In this document: piece after piece, positions 1 to 11,289 of the stretch | How positions within the stretch are numbered: the first letter of the stretch is position 1 | How the letters are laid out: every line of letters begins with the position of its first letter | Source of the DNA: Aspidiotus rigidus | Taxonomy: Eukaryota > Arthropoda > Insecta > Hemiptera > Diaspididae | Assembly (NCBI GenBank): GCA_035079385.1 | Contig: JAVHKY010000052.1 | Coordinates: 372,001-436,000 of the forward strand | Direction of reading: 5' to 3' | Length of the DNA stretch: 64,000 nucleotides | Program-made: the position numbers and the translations under genes | Notes under the pieces: generated by a model | Told to the model about the DNA's origin: nothing | Databases searched by the model: none | The model's input: only the letters and a program-made list of their open reading frames with translations

Positions 1-655
1 ATCCTTGTATGCCCATATTGAAGTCCTCAAAACAGATCGTACTAAAGGTAAGGTATCCAAACTTGATGGCGATAAAAGCATTTTATTAATCGATGATTAA
101 TCATCGATTCTGAAGTTAGTAAAACTAGCCCTTAATGTTTGAAAAATTAATGAAACACTATTCTACTCACTCATGGAAATGACAATTAGTTGATTAATTA
201 CTCAAAACGCCTCTTCTCTTACAGATACATGTTAGCGATTCTGTCATTCTTTACTTATCAAATCGGAACAAGTAAATGATACTTTATCGCAGTAATCAAA
301 CCAAATGAATTGATCGGTACGCAGTATTCATAAATGAAGTATCTATACGGGGACTATGGATATCAATATTGTTGCGTGTCAATACTGATTTCACTTTGGA
401 CTTCACAGACAAAAAATTTGACTATTGCTTATTGTTGAACTTCGAGTTCGCTTTACTCCAAGCCTTCAACCACTTCAAGAACTATTTGAAATGAGTTATG
501 CCATGTTTTTATTATTTCAGGCCTCGCTGGGTTTTGCTGTTTTGGCGACAGTTCAATGATAAGCGTCTTTTCTAGTTTTTTGGCGGGAAGTACTTACAGT
601 AGTTGTAATGTTGGCACCACTGTAAGATAACTAAACCGGCGGCGGCATTGACTGT
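1..655. other. Unassigned AT-rich sequence
   Basis: No convincing coding region, RNA gene or bounded repeat was seen here. The only open frames are short and show no recognisable domain. Confidence 0.4.
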
Positions 656-813
656 TGTGTACACCCAAGGTTATTAGAATACTACTTCGACTATAATTAT
701 AATGTATGGACCGCGCTAACGTGTATTCGCATCCGGCCGCTCCTGTAGACGCGCTAGTGTCGTGGACGAAAAGGTGATCACATGAAAATTTACATAAGAG
801 CGTATGTCATTTC

Positions 814-1275
814 CACGGTATAAGATGAAGAGGTAATGACACAACGCTAAAATCGTGTCCGCAGTTTTGAAGTTGTACGTACAAACTTCCGCTAGGTTTG
901 CAGCGAACACTCGTGCTGTTTCCCTGTTCCTTCTACACCCCACCTGCGCCGAGACGTTACCGTTGGTACCATAGTATTGATGAAATTTCCAAGGATTATA
1001 AAAAATCCAAGAATTTACTTAGAAGGGTGATTCTTTCAAAATTTTATAGAGTAGATTAAATGGTATTTTTATGCCAAATATGAAATGCATCGGCTGATTC
1101 CTGATCCTGCAATAAATTTTTGAAAGTAGCGGCGTTCCCATAAGACTCTGTACATTACCCATCACTTTCATCACGAGCGCTGCGCTCGGGATGTTCAGAA
1201 CTACTTCAAAATCACGGACAGCGTTTACCACAGTCAGAATACGTTCGTGTCACTACCTCTTCATCTTATACCGTG
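814..1275. mobile_element. hAT-type MITE, family M1, copy 1
   Basis: The element is bounded by inverted ends starting CACGGTATAAGATGAAGAGG and is flanked by a perfect 8-bp duplication GTCATTTC (806-813 and 1276-1283). It has no coding capacity. Its ends and size (462 bp) match three other insertions in the window (4494-4952, 39261-39708, 53275-53725), so it belongs to one non-autonomous family. An 8-bp duplication is typical of the hAT superfamily. That assignment is inference, because no transposase is present. Confidence 0.8.
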
Positions 1276-1286
1276 GTCATTTCCAA

Positions 1287-1862
1287 GGTTATTAGAATAC
1301 TACGTGTACAGGTTGTCTCGTTCTTCTTCTTCTTACTACCGGGAGGACAAAATACTGCCGCTCCATAAGAACGTATGTTAAATTTGTATTTTTCAAAGAA
1401 AGATAACTCAAGAGCGGCTCGATGGATTTCTTTGAAATGACCCGCGTTGGAAAGGAAATTTTATGGAGAATAAACTATATCCTCTTCAATTTAACGCTAA
1501 AAGCATTTTTTTCCGAGTTATCCGGTGATAATTGTACTGAAGATTTCTCGTTATCACGTCGCGGCTGCGCGCTTGTACGTAGTCGGTATTTGTTACATTA
1601 CATGTTGCATGCGCGTTCTCTGTCCTCTTGGTAAGAAGAACAGGGTTGCGATGTTTTAAACAAACGATTTTTAAAACGTGTTTAAAACATGTTTAAAACA
1701 GCAAAAATTGAGAAATTGACATAGGCTCTTATGAGAATGTTTTAAACGTTTTAAACAAATTTTCTGTTTTAAACGTGTTTTTTTTTCAAAAAAAAACGTT
1801 TTTTTTCTTTGCAACCCTGAAGAAGAAGAAGAACGAGACAACCTGTACACGTAGTATTCTAT
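1287..1862. mobile_element. Palindromic MITE, family M2, copy 1
   Basis: Both ends carry the inverted motif GAATACTACGTGTACAGGTT followed by a TTC/GAA microsatellite. The interior is nearly identical to a second copy at 2229-2612. This copy contains an extra insertion (1641-1819) that the second copy lacks. Short open frames inside both copies are non-coding look-alikes repeated with the element. A related terminal motif also occurs at about 655-683 and, inverted, at 2606-2633, so the two copies may sit in a larger foldback structure. Confidence 0.6.
1641..1819. mobile_element. hAT-type MITE inserted in M2 copy 1
   Basis: This 179-bp element has ends CAGGGTTGC / GCAACCCTG and an 8-bp duplication AAGAAGAA (1633-1640 and 1820-1827). 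The interior is rich in GTTTTAAAC-like motifs. The paralogous repeat at 2229-2612 provides the empty site, which confirms the boundaries. CAGGG ends and an 8-bp duplication fit hAT. The duplication lies in a GAA microsatellite, so its exact phase is ambiguous. Confidence 0.8.
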
Positions 1863-2228
1863 TTCAACTAGCTGTATCTCAGTTGATACTGAAAAAAAAG
1901 TACCACTTATAATGACCTTTTTTGACTCTCTTGACCAGTAGAATAGTATGAAACTCATAAAAATAAAAATATCACCAATTATCTGAAACATCACCTTTTT
2001 GTCCAGTTTCCACAAATGGCCGCTATAGTCAATGTAGAGGGCGACTCTTTTGGGGCCGAATGCGAATAAAATGAGCGTAAAACATGTCTACAGATCTGAT
2101 AAGCGTAAGCAACACGCACCACGTTTTGTGTGTATTTTCATAGGACGTGATCGTTGCCGCTTATTATAACCAAACGCGTGTAGTCTTACCTACGGCGCTT
2201 AAGCTCAGTCCATATATTATATAGTCAA

Positions 2229-2612
2229 AGGAATACTACGTGTACATGTTGTCTCGTTCTTCTTCTTCTTACTACCGGGAGAACAAAATACTGCCGCTCC
2301 ATAAGGATGTATGTCAAATTTGTATTTTTCAAAGAAAGATAACTCGAGAGCGGCTCAATGGATTTCTTTGAGATGACCCGCGTTGGGAAGGAAATTTTAT
2401 GGAGAATAAATTATATCCTCTTCAATTTGACGCTAAAAGCATTTTTTTCCGAGTTATCCGGTGATAATTGTACTGAAGATTTCTCATTATCACATTGCGG
2501 CTGCGCGCTTGTACGTTGTCGTAGTCGGAATTTGTTACATGTTGCATGCGCGTTCTCTGTCCTCTTGGTAAGAAGAAGAAGAACGAGACAACCTGTACAC
2601 GTAGTATTCTAA
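2229..2612. mobile_element. Palindromic MITE, family M2, copy 2
   Basis: Second copy of the repeat at 1287-1862, without the internal hAT MITE. The terminal inverted motif is GAATACTACGTGTAC. There is no coding capacity. Confidence 0.6.
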
Positions 2613-2636
2613 TAACCTTGGTGTACACCTCTCCGA

Positions 2637-2832
2637 CAAAAATACTCGCATTGTTGAAAAAGTTTTCACTTTGCTGGATACTACCACCAGAGTGTGCTGC
2701 GTGTCAAGACGTAGGTGTAAGAAAGAGGGGAAGATGTTCATCTGTCTCTTTTACTCTGCTGTTTAACACGCAGCACGCTCTGGTGGTAGTACCCAGCAAA
2801 GTGAAAATATTTTAACAATGCGGGTATTTGTC
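2637..2832. mobile_element. Foldback MITE
   Basis: The two halves pair with each other: the CACTTTGCTGG and CCACCAGAGTG segments near 2670-2700 reappear inverted near 2770-2810, and the ends pair as AAATAC...CGCATTGTT. The central part (GTCAAGACGTAGGTGTAA) recurs in another foldback element at 49706-49921, so the two are distantly related. Confidence 0.55.
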
Positions 2833-2842
2833 TGGTATGTTC

Positions 2843-4021
2843 TGGGATGACAAGCCAAAGCCTATGAAAAACTTAGCAGAAGCAGCAGCTGGTTTTGAAC
2901 GGCTTATTAAGCCAGTTGTAAGCCAGCAGTTCAAAATGTAGAAAGCCAATGAAAAGCCAATGAATCTGTAGAAGCAGCTATAGTCTGTCCCAAATAAGAC
3001 CAGCAAAAACCTCCGGGCAGACCACACTGAAAAATGTACACTATGCTTCCACGCGTCGTTCTTACAACCAATCACAGACGCCTGCGCTAAGCGTTTGGTG
3101 TGAATTTCGGACTTCCCTCTTGCCCTGTGATACCGCATCGTCCACAGGTTTTTGCTGGTCTTATTTGGGACAGACTATAATCAATAAAGAAAGACCGGAA
3201 AAATATGATATATTGTTGAAAAAATGATAAATTGACCATTTCTGCAATAATGTCTACAAAGTTCCACAAGACTTGTTGTTGATGTTTCATTTATTTGTGA
3301 TTGTTAGGGCCACCCGAGGCCGCCAAGTCAGAAAATTGGAGCTACTGGTAAAGTACTACCCTTCACTATCATTGTATTTATGGGCATGTGAGTACGTGAC
3401 ATTTGTCCCGCAAACACAATAACTGCAACAGGAGCATTTTGTTGAGCGAGCTTGTTTTTTGAAAAATTGAATTTGACAAATTATGATATCAATCTACTTC
3501 TGAACGAGGCTGAGCAAAGATAAAAAAATATCCGTTTGGATAGAATTCACGTCCCGGTGATGAATGATCTGATGAATTCATGGATTTGATTTGATTTTCT
3601 TCTTATATGTTAATCATCTTGTTTTCAATCAATAATCGGATACAGTGCTGAAAACCTTCACAGCAGGGGATCTTGAAAACAACTGATTTTTCACTAATAG
3701 ATTAACAGTATCCTTTGCCTCATTTCAACTTCTTTGAGGTTCACTCGTGGGTGGTAGTTGAATTTAACGTGATGGAAAATTAAAGATAGGGTTGTTGTGT
3801 ATTATTTTGATCTACAATGAAAAAGAGTAGCACTTTTGAACTCCACAGTTGATTCCACACTGAATTGAGATGAAACTTGGAAATTAAGCCAATAGCCAAT
3901 CATGAAAAGCTAGCAGTTAAGGGAATGACAAAAAGCCGTTCCAAAAGCCAATCAAAATCAGCCCAACGGCTTACAAGCTGAAGCCAAAGTTTAAGCCAGT
4001 GACAAACGGCTTGTCATCCCT
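2843..4021. mobile_element. Old AGCC-rich element with inverted GGGATGACAAGCC ends
   Basis: The left end reads GGGATGACAAGCC and the right end is its inverse, GGCTTGTCATCCC. Near both ends there are many AAGCCAA / TTGGCTT motifs. No convincing target duplication was found, so the element is old or the borders are slightly wrong. The same AGCC-rich sequence type occurs at 34370-34510 and 39155-39240, where it is the target of a LINE. A separate MITE (2981-3177) is nested inside. Confidence 0.4.
2981..3177. mobile_element. MITE with TA target duplication (Tc1/mariner-like)
   Basis: The inverted ends TAGTCTGTCCCAAATAAGAC / GTCTTATTTGGGACAGACTA enclose about 197 bp flanked by TA. The arms extend for more than 30 bp (through AGCAAAAACCT). 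A TA duplication is typical of Tc1/mariner. There is no transposase. Confidence 0.75.
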
Positions 4022-4485
4022 GGCGCATGTGTATAGTCAATGGCGGCGGCAAGAAGAAGGCCTCAAGCAAAAGTCTTGGGATTTAAACTTAGAGTTTCAA
4101 AGATTGGTACCCTGCGTGTTATCGATTACTGAGTGATTGATCATGATGATTTCACATTTTCACCGTTAGACTACGGCAAAATTTAAACCTTTTTTAATCA
4201 ACTAGAACTTCATTTTAAACAAAAACTTATCCTACATTCCAACATTTTATTGCACTGTCGTTAAATAATCAAATTATAATCAATTTAACTACGCAGACCT
4301 TTTTTCATCATGTTTTGCCCTCCTAAAGTTGACAGTAGTTTGCTATTTCCGTTTGGAACTATCTACAATCACTCACTCAATTTCACCCGCGCGCCATCTA
4401 GCGTAGGTGAAGTTGTGTAACGTTGTTGCCACAGAAGGTAAATGTTGAGCGCAAATGTTAAGCGCTGGCGTAGCATTGCTTATAA
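3178..4485. other. Non-coding span between MITEs
   Basis: The right part of the AGCC-rich element ends at about 4021. The rest is AT-rich with no supported gene. Confidence 0.35.
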
Positions 4486-4493
4486 GTTTTTTG

Positions 4494-4952
4494 CACGCTA
4501 CATTATAGAGGTATTGACACTCGCATATCTTCACCATAAAAACAACTGTCCGTCGTTCTCTGGTTGTTCTGCAACGTATTTGTAGAGCGCGTTGTCAGTC
4601 TGGTTTCAATAGTATACAGAGACTTATGGCAACTCACTGCTTTTCAAAAAATTGTAAAAAAATCAGGAATCAACATAGAGAGCTCGCACTTGGCCGAAAA
4701 ATTAAATTTTATTAAACTTTATAATATTCAAAAATATTCATTTTTCTAGGTACATTTCTCGATGTTCTATAATTTTTCAAAAATTCAGCAATACTATGGT
4801 ACCTACGGTAAAGCCGTGCTACTAGCGGGGTGAGGAAGGATGCGGTAACCGGAGACCAAGATCGTTGCAAACCTAGCGGAATTCCTTGTTCACTACCAGA
4901 TTTTGTGAGACACAATTTTTGCATAGTGTCAATACCTCTATAATATACCGTG
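4494..4952. mobile_element. hAT-type MITE, family M1, copy 2
   Basis: The ends start CACGCTACATTATAGAGGTA and close with its inverse. A perfect 8-bp duplication GTTTTTTG lies at 4486-4493 and 4953-4960. Length is 459 bp, as in the other three M1 copies. Non-coding. Confidence 0.85.
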
Positions 4953-5299
4953 GTTTTTTGAAAATATGTGGCCGTAAAGGGAGATATTGTTGTTTTCAAA
5001 TTTTAACTTCTCAAATTGTAATGGACCGTTTGTATTCATATTTGGCTTAGAAAAAAAGCTGGAAGCCTCGGCTTTAATTTTCAAAAGAAAAAATTGGTAG
5101 ATGTCGATTAATTTTTGGAGATAACGTGCAACATACTTTTTAATATTTCTCCCATAATAAAATAAGCAATGCAACGCTGCGCGCCTTTCGTTACATTTTT
5201 AATTTTTTGTATTCATTGCGTATATATAAGACACCTATTTCTCCAGATTTCAAAAATGTGACATAGGTCAAGAGTGCATGGGGCCGTTGATATATTCTT

Positions 5300-6591
5300 T
5301 TGATGTACAAAATTTCTTCAATTTCAACTCATTTGGTGGTTCAATGTTTTCTAAGATCCTCTTCTGTCATCATACTTAGCATGATTCCCAATATTTGAAA
5401 TGTTTTCAAATCTGACTCCTTCAAAAGTACAAATTTTTACTATCCCCTGTCTGTCATATACAGCTCAAAAGTCTTACTTTTTTCGAGTCTCTCCTGCTTT
5501 AGTTGGTTCAATTTTAGAAATTTTATCAAATGCAATCTATTTTTTGGGACTCAGATTTTGAATTCAATTCTCAATATTGAAAACAATCCATTCCATAGAA
5601 GAGGATCTCTGAATTCCTTGTTTGACTTTGTAAACGCCATTGTTTTTCATTACAACTTTCAATTCCATCTTTTTTGGTTGAATAATAGAATCTGTTCAAA
5701 AGCTTCACTACAACATTCATTTAGTCAATGTGATCTCTGCAGAATCGCTCCTTCAATTTTTCCTGAATACATGTCTCTTACATTAGGTTTAAGCCTATAC
5801 TTCCCTACCCCATCTCTAAAAAACACACCCACATAATTCTCCATACTACATCATTTATCTAATCGTCAAAAACTTTTATTCTGATTTTGGTTGACATGAG
5901 TTATCCTATACCGATCAAACTGCTCGCACGCCTAAGAACTTCACCCTCTCACTTAACATTACTGACTCCATCTTGTAACTACTTACAACCTTAAAAACCG
6001 TTATTATTTCTTAATCGTAGCTCCTTAGTATCGCTCACATGAAAAGAGCAACCATAGAACAAATTTGGAATCATTTAACGTAAGCCCATCCCTGATCTTC
6101 CTAAAACAGAAATTTCGACCATGAAGAGATTGGCTCCGCTCACTTAGGACTGGTCATACCCAAATCATCAATTCTCATCTCCTCCTGGTCTCCATGCTCC
6201 ACTGTCATGTATAAATATGTTATTAGGAAGATAATTAATCTGACAATGTATCACCTCTTTTCATCATGTCCTGCTCTCCAAAATTGACATACTTAGGTTA
6301 CTTCTCACAATGTGACATACCTAAGTAATAACCTCTACCCTATGTAATTACTCAAAAACAGGACATGAGTAATAACCTCCACCCTATGTAATTACTCACA
6401 AACAGTTTCCAACTCTTTCAACTACCGGCATTACTCAATTCCAACTTGTACATATCCGATCTTTTTTTCCCAATTAAAAATTTAAGCCCCTACACTTGGC
6501 TCAACTCTTCCCAATTCTCTTCCCTATTTTCGTTCTTGGTTTCCCACTCCATATCAGTTGTTTTTATATTTAACGTTCGCGGGCAGCCTAT
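5300..6591 (-). repeat. Dispersed repeat R3, copy 1
   Basis: This stretch is the reverse complement of 25396-26685 over its whole length. For example, the segment with ATGTCTCTTACATTAGG near 5770 matches CCTAATGTGAGAGAGATG near 26154, and the ends near 6575-6591 (GCGGGCAGCC) match 25397-25410. Open frames at 5558-5836 and 26086-26280 are the same repeat on opposite strands and show no known domain. The GATGTACAAAATTT end also resembles the right palindrome arm near 28750. The class of element is unknown. Confidence 0.65.
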
Positions 6592-6597
6592 ATACAC

Positions 6598-6874
6598 TAT
6601 TTTGGTCTGAATATAGAGGAATTAAATTATAGAATCAGGCGATTATCTGATCCGCAGGAATATGCTGATCATACTGAAATAGGTACCTATGTGTTTTGTC
6701 GATAAGTCATAATATAGAGGTGTGGGTTTACCAAGAAACTTCATGTGGAATTATAAAACGAGTTTTTCGTGAAAATGAAGGTAATGAAGAGATAGTGAAA
6801 TTGCTCTATATAAATGGTAATCATTATAAATGCCGTTATTTGAAAATGATGAACATGAATTGAATTGTAATAGT
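6598..6874 (+). pseudogene. Helitron-like protein, OTU-like protease segment (decayed, 5' part)
   Basis: Conceptual translation with frameshifts gives DPQEYADHTEIGTYVF, then VWVYQETSCG, then LLYINGNHYKC. This is the Q/EYAD...EI...NGNHY pattern of OTU-type cysteine proteases carried by many animal Helitrons. Stops and at least two frameshifts show that it is dead. The reading frame runs to the insertion point of the Polinton-like element and continues beyond it at 21118, so this and the 21118-23290 segment are two halves of one interrupted coding region. The assignment is by motif only. Confidence 0.6.
6869..6874. repeat. Left 6-bp target duplication of Polinton-like element
   Basis: AATAGT immediately precedes the left inverted terminus and is repeated exactly at 21118-21123 directly after the right terminus. 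In the Helitron reading frame it encodes Asn-Ser. Confidence 0.85.
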
Positions 6875-7463
6875 AGTAGATAAGATATATTCCCTCTGGC
6901 GCACTTCCTAATTTCTCTAGCGCAGAGTACAATTTACTCATTTTTCAACCTCTCTAAAAATCCTAGAAATCTCCTCAATTTTCATTGTGAATATTTGATT
7001 GTTTTTAAGCTAAATATGAATCAATTCACCCTATTTTTCTTCCAAGCTAGTTCGAAAATTTCAGAGTTTTTGTATCAATTCTGTATCAATTTTCTATATT
7101 TTTACCATAAATATATATCTCTCGTGAGAGCTACATTCCAACTCTCCTAAAATACGAGAAATGTAAGAATTTTCCTTCTTGCACACTTCCTCATTTCTCT
7201 AAAATAGAGCACAATTTACTCATTTTTCAACCCCTCCAAAAAATCCTAGAAATCATCCAATTTTTCAACTGTATAATTAGCTGTTTTTAAACTGAATATG
7301 AATCAATTCACCCTATTTTTCTTCCAAGCTAGTTCGAAAATTTCAGAGTTTTTGTATCAATTCTGTATCAATTTTCTATATTTTTACCATAAAATAAATC
7401 TCTCGTGAGAGCTACTTTCCAATACTCATAAAAATGTAAGAAATTCAAATTTTTCCTTCTAGC
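6875..7463 (+). repeat. Left terminal inverted repeat of Polinton-like element
   Basis: Matches the reverse complement of 20525-21117 with only scattered differences. It is built of two tandem units of about 285 bp (starting near 6890 and 7169), each opening with a GCRCACTTCCTMATTTCTCT-like segment. A third, diverged unit starts near 7454 and continues inward only on this side. Confidence 0.85.
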
Positions 7464-7654
7464 GCACTTCCTCATTTCTCTAACGCAGAGCAAAATTTAC
7501 CCATTTTTCAACCTCTTCAAAAAAACCTAGAAATCTTCCATTTTTCACTCTGTCTATTTTGATGTTTTCGTGGTAAATAATGAATAATTTCACTCTTTTT
7601 TTTTATCTCCGTTAGTTCGGAAATTTCAGAACTTTTGTATCATTTTTCAACATA

Positions 7655-8140
7655 CCGTATTTTCCTGAGTATAACACGCACCTTTTTTCCATTTTTGAAG
7701 ATTGAAAGTCTGGGGTGCGTGTTATATTCGAGTGCGTCTTATATTTGAGTAAAATGTGCGAAAATTCCATATTTTTACGAAACCGTTTTTCTTTGAATTA
7801 TTTTTGAAGAAGAACCATCGAGTGCGTGTTATATTTGAGTAAAATAGGTGAAAAATCCAAATTTTTACAAAAACTTTTTTCTTTGAATTGAGTATTTTGA
7901 AGTAAAAACCCTGAATGCCGTGTTATATTCAAGTAAAATAGGTAAAAATTTAAATTTTTATGAAAGAAACATTTTCTCTTTGAATTATTTTTAAGTGGAA
8001 ACAAGCGTCGATTTCATGTAAGGCTATTTCAAAAATTGTAATTGACCTATTTTTAACCTGCGTGTTATATTCGCGATAGAAAAAAAATTCAAAATCGAGT
8101 CTTCAAATTTCTACTGCGTGTTATACTCGGGAAAATACGG
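7655..8140. mobile_element. Pogo/Tigger-like MITE
   Basis: The ends CCGTATTTTCCTGAGTATAA / TTATACTCGGGAAAATACGG are inverted and flanked by TA. The interior is made of GTGTTATATT-type repeats. The CGTATTTTCC...TATAA terminus with a TA duplication resembles non-autonomous pogo/Tigger-group elements of the Tc1/mariner superfamily. No transposase. It is nested inside the left part of the Polinton-like element. Confidence 0.75.
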
Positions 8141-9778
8141 TATATAAGATATTTTTTCTGATGCAGTCAAACGTAGAGACTAATTTCTGTCATTTTTCAT
8201 TCAGTTTTAAAAATCCTAAGACGAAGCGCAGAGGGCTAACTTTCAACATTTTGAGGCTATTTTTTTCACATTTTTCATATAATTTTAAAAAATCTCAAAA
8301 AGAAGCTTAGGGATCAATTTCTCACATTTTAAAGTGATTTTCAAAGTTTTTGACGGAGGTAATTTTTTGAAATTGTGGAGATTTTGGTAAGTTTTTAAGT
8401 GATTTTTGAAGTTTTTGATGGATGTATTTTTTTGGTAGATTTAAAAATTTGTATGGATTTCATTAAGTTTTGAGGTAGTAAATAAAAAAAGCAAGGCTAA
8501 GGGATGTAAGAATACCAAGGTACAGGGATTTGAGAATACAGAGGTGTTCTATCACACCTCAAGCGCAACGGCTTTTTAACCGATATTTTAAGTGATTTTA
8601 ATCCATTGCTTTACCAAACTTTTAAAAATAAAAATTGAATATTTTAGTTTATTTCTTTGTTTTATGTGACATTTTTATAACTTTTACGCATATGTTTTTC
8701 TGGCGCACTCAACTTTTTCTACAGCGCAACCAAGTTTTTCATCGTTTTTGAACACTTCCAATAATCCTAAAAATTAATTTATTTCATTCATTTCACTTGC
8801 TCAGAGCTCATTTTTTCCATTTTTCAACCTCTTTTAAAATTCTTGGAATCTTCCAATTCGTGAATATTTAGCTGTTTTTAAAAGAAATACGGATCATTCT
8901 TGTCAATTTGTCTCCTCTGTTAGTTTACAGTTTCGTATCAAACTTGCCTTTTCTTATAGACATCATCATCATCATCACGCGGTGCACTGAATTTACTATC
9001 TTTTAAAAAAATTCGATGAGCTAAATTTCTGACGCACTTGGCTTTTCTCCCTCGCGCGAGCTACTTTTTCTACATTTTTAACTAACCCAAAAAATTCTGA
9101 AAATCCTACAATTTCTACACTAAATATTCCACGGATAAACGATCTCCTGTTTGTGGCATACCATGAGCCTGGTAAAACTGCACACATTGATATCTGTTCA
9201 AGTTATGATTTAAAATATGTAATCGAAAAATGAAAACTCAATAAAACAACTGACGGGATGAAATCATCAGTATAGGAGTATTACTGGTATCTAACACCCT
9301 CCTGTAACCATTTTGGTTAAATAAAGAAAGATATTTGCGAACATTAGATTGTTTTATTCGAATCATTTGAAGAATAATATTACGAAATTTACAGCAGTTG
9401 ATAACCAAACTAACTGGAGCTTTTCAGCGAACATCATTGGTCAGATAAAAGAACGATATTTTCATTACGCAAAATTACATTATTTTATAAAAGTTTCTAT
9501 TACGTTAATCGTGGCAAGTTGGAGAGTATAAGTATAATGAATACGAATCCTACGTTGATAAAAATAGAAGATTCAAAAAACAAGTGAAAAATGTTTTAAA
9601 AATGTTCAAAGAGACATTTTTCGAGGGTACTGTATAAATAAATATTAGAATATCAATTTTATTTTGATTTACTATAATTATTCTTTGAAAAAAGGTTTTA
9701 TTCACCGGTATAATATCTTTGAAAAATATTTCTTCGTTCGAATAGAACATATTGCATGAATACAATATTTGTAATCGA
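8141..9778. other. AT-rich inner-left region with diverged subterminal repeats
   Basis: Segments near 8700-8945 (TCTGGCGCACTCAACTTTTTC onward) and 9025-9150 (GACGCACTTGGCTTTTC onward) are diverged copies of the 285-bp unit that forms the terminal repeat. No gene is supported here. The span lies immediately 3' of the spliced gene at 9779-10565. Confidence 0.5.
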
Positions 9779-10565
9779 TCATCCTAAGTAAACACAACCT
9801 GGCGTACTGCTGCCTGTGCTACTACGCGAGGAGGAATTGCTTGGATTAATGGATTTGCCTACATCTAGTCTATCGAATCTGTATATAAAAATACATGAAG
9901 TTAGATCGCGGTCTTGAACAGCAATGACCAATGAGTGTATTAATTTATGACTACTTACATATGTTTATTAAAAACATTATGGACTGCCGCCACGGCATCA
10001 GTTACAAATTTAGTCTTTATGACCATATCTTCCAATTGCCCAGGGTCTGGGATTCTGTCCATATCGATTTTGATAGACACATTACGTGATTTAGTCTGTA
10101 GAAATGAAAAATATTAGACCCAAAATTTTTGTACTAACGTTCTAATAAATAACAAAGCATTATACTTCACTCACCTTGAGTTGAACGTCCATTTCATGGA
10201 AAATAGATAGGTGTTGAAATTCCAATATCATCTTTACCGTTGTGCTTGCATATGTGTGTTGTACGATGAACGTATTTTCCTTAGATAATGGTTCTATGAT
10301 GGTGTTTTTTTTTAAGGCGACAATGTTCCAATAAAGATGTTTTACGACATCAATCTTATCATCTGCATTATCTGCGCAAATTGTGTTCATCAACCTTATC
10401 ACATCTGGATTCAGAGGTGCAACCTGCATGGCGATTGAATCTGTGATGGTAGCAAGATATCAATAGATATAATGAGTCCCACTTGACAGAATAGAGATGT
10501 AATAACTTACCTTTTGTGACTAGTATGTAAAATATTTCTCGTTCTAGATGATTGTACTCGTCCAT
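9779..10565 (-). CDS. Intact four-exon gene of unknown function inside the Polinton-like element
   Basis: The exons are 10511-10565, 10175-10440, 9959-10095 and 9779-9878. The introns are 70, 79 and 80 nt, all GT-AG, with strong donors (GTAAGT, GTGAGT, GTAAGT) and CAG acceptors. Intron phases are 1, 0 and 2, and the joined frame is 186 codons including a TGA stop, with no lesion. The protein starts MDEYNHLEREIF, has a hydrophilic mixed alpha/beta-looking middle, and ends in a Ser/Thr/Gly-rich tail (NPSNSSSRSSTGSSTPG). No signal peptide or membrane segment was seen, and I do not recognise the family. Base composition is closer to host genes than to the very AT-rich polymerase cluster. It is probably a captured host gene or a spliced gene of the element itself. 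The gene model is strong and the function unknown. Confidence 0.75.
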
Positions 10566-10868
10566 TATGTTCTATACTTATTATTCAATTTTCACCTGTA
10601 AATCCGAATTTAACTTGATGGTATTAGTACCAGTCAAAACTCGAAACTAGGAACATGGATTCGTCAACTAAGAAGGAAAACGGTACGTGGGTGCTCACGA
10701 AACGGTCTCAATTACTGCACAACCAAGCGATCCTAAAAAGTAGATGGGTCTTTAAAACAAAGGAAAATGGGGAAAAACTAGAATAATTTATAAAAGGTTT
10801 TGCCTGAATTTTACTGACAAAAATAACTACGACCCTTTTCCAAGAAGCACCGAGATCTTTACCGAATC

Positions 10869-11087
10869 CAGTGTTACCAGATTTGAAATATCAATAAGGG
10901 CTAGATTTAGCTAGATTTTGGGGCTAATTAGGCCTGAAAGTGCTAAATCCCATTTACTCAATGTATTTTTTCCAGAAAAAAAAGGGCTAACTCCCATTTA
11001 CGCAATGTTAAATTTTCAAAATTTTTGGGGCTAAATAGACCGAAATTGTGCCAATCTAGCTCCAAAAGAGCTAAAATGGTAACACTG
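10869..11087. mobile_element. hAT-type MITE
   Basis: A 219-bp element with ends CAGTGTTACCA / TGGTAACACTG and a perfect 8-bp duplication ACCGAATC (10861-10868 and 11088-11095). The interior has repeated GGGCTAAAT-type words. Non-coding. Confidence 0.85.
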
Positions 11088-11289
11088 ACCGAATCCGCAG
11101 ACAAAGACGTGGGAGTATAAACTCACGAGAGTGTGCTAATGCGGAACAGTTATAAGAACAGTCTAGGCTTGTTTGTTTGTAAAAGGTATTCAGACTCTCC
11201 AGCGCAGTGGCGCGCTGCCGTCGTTTTCAGTGATAACAACCGAGAAACGGGATCCTGTAGAGATTCACAAAGACTTCGTTATTTGTGTA

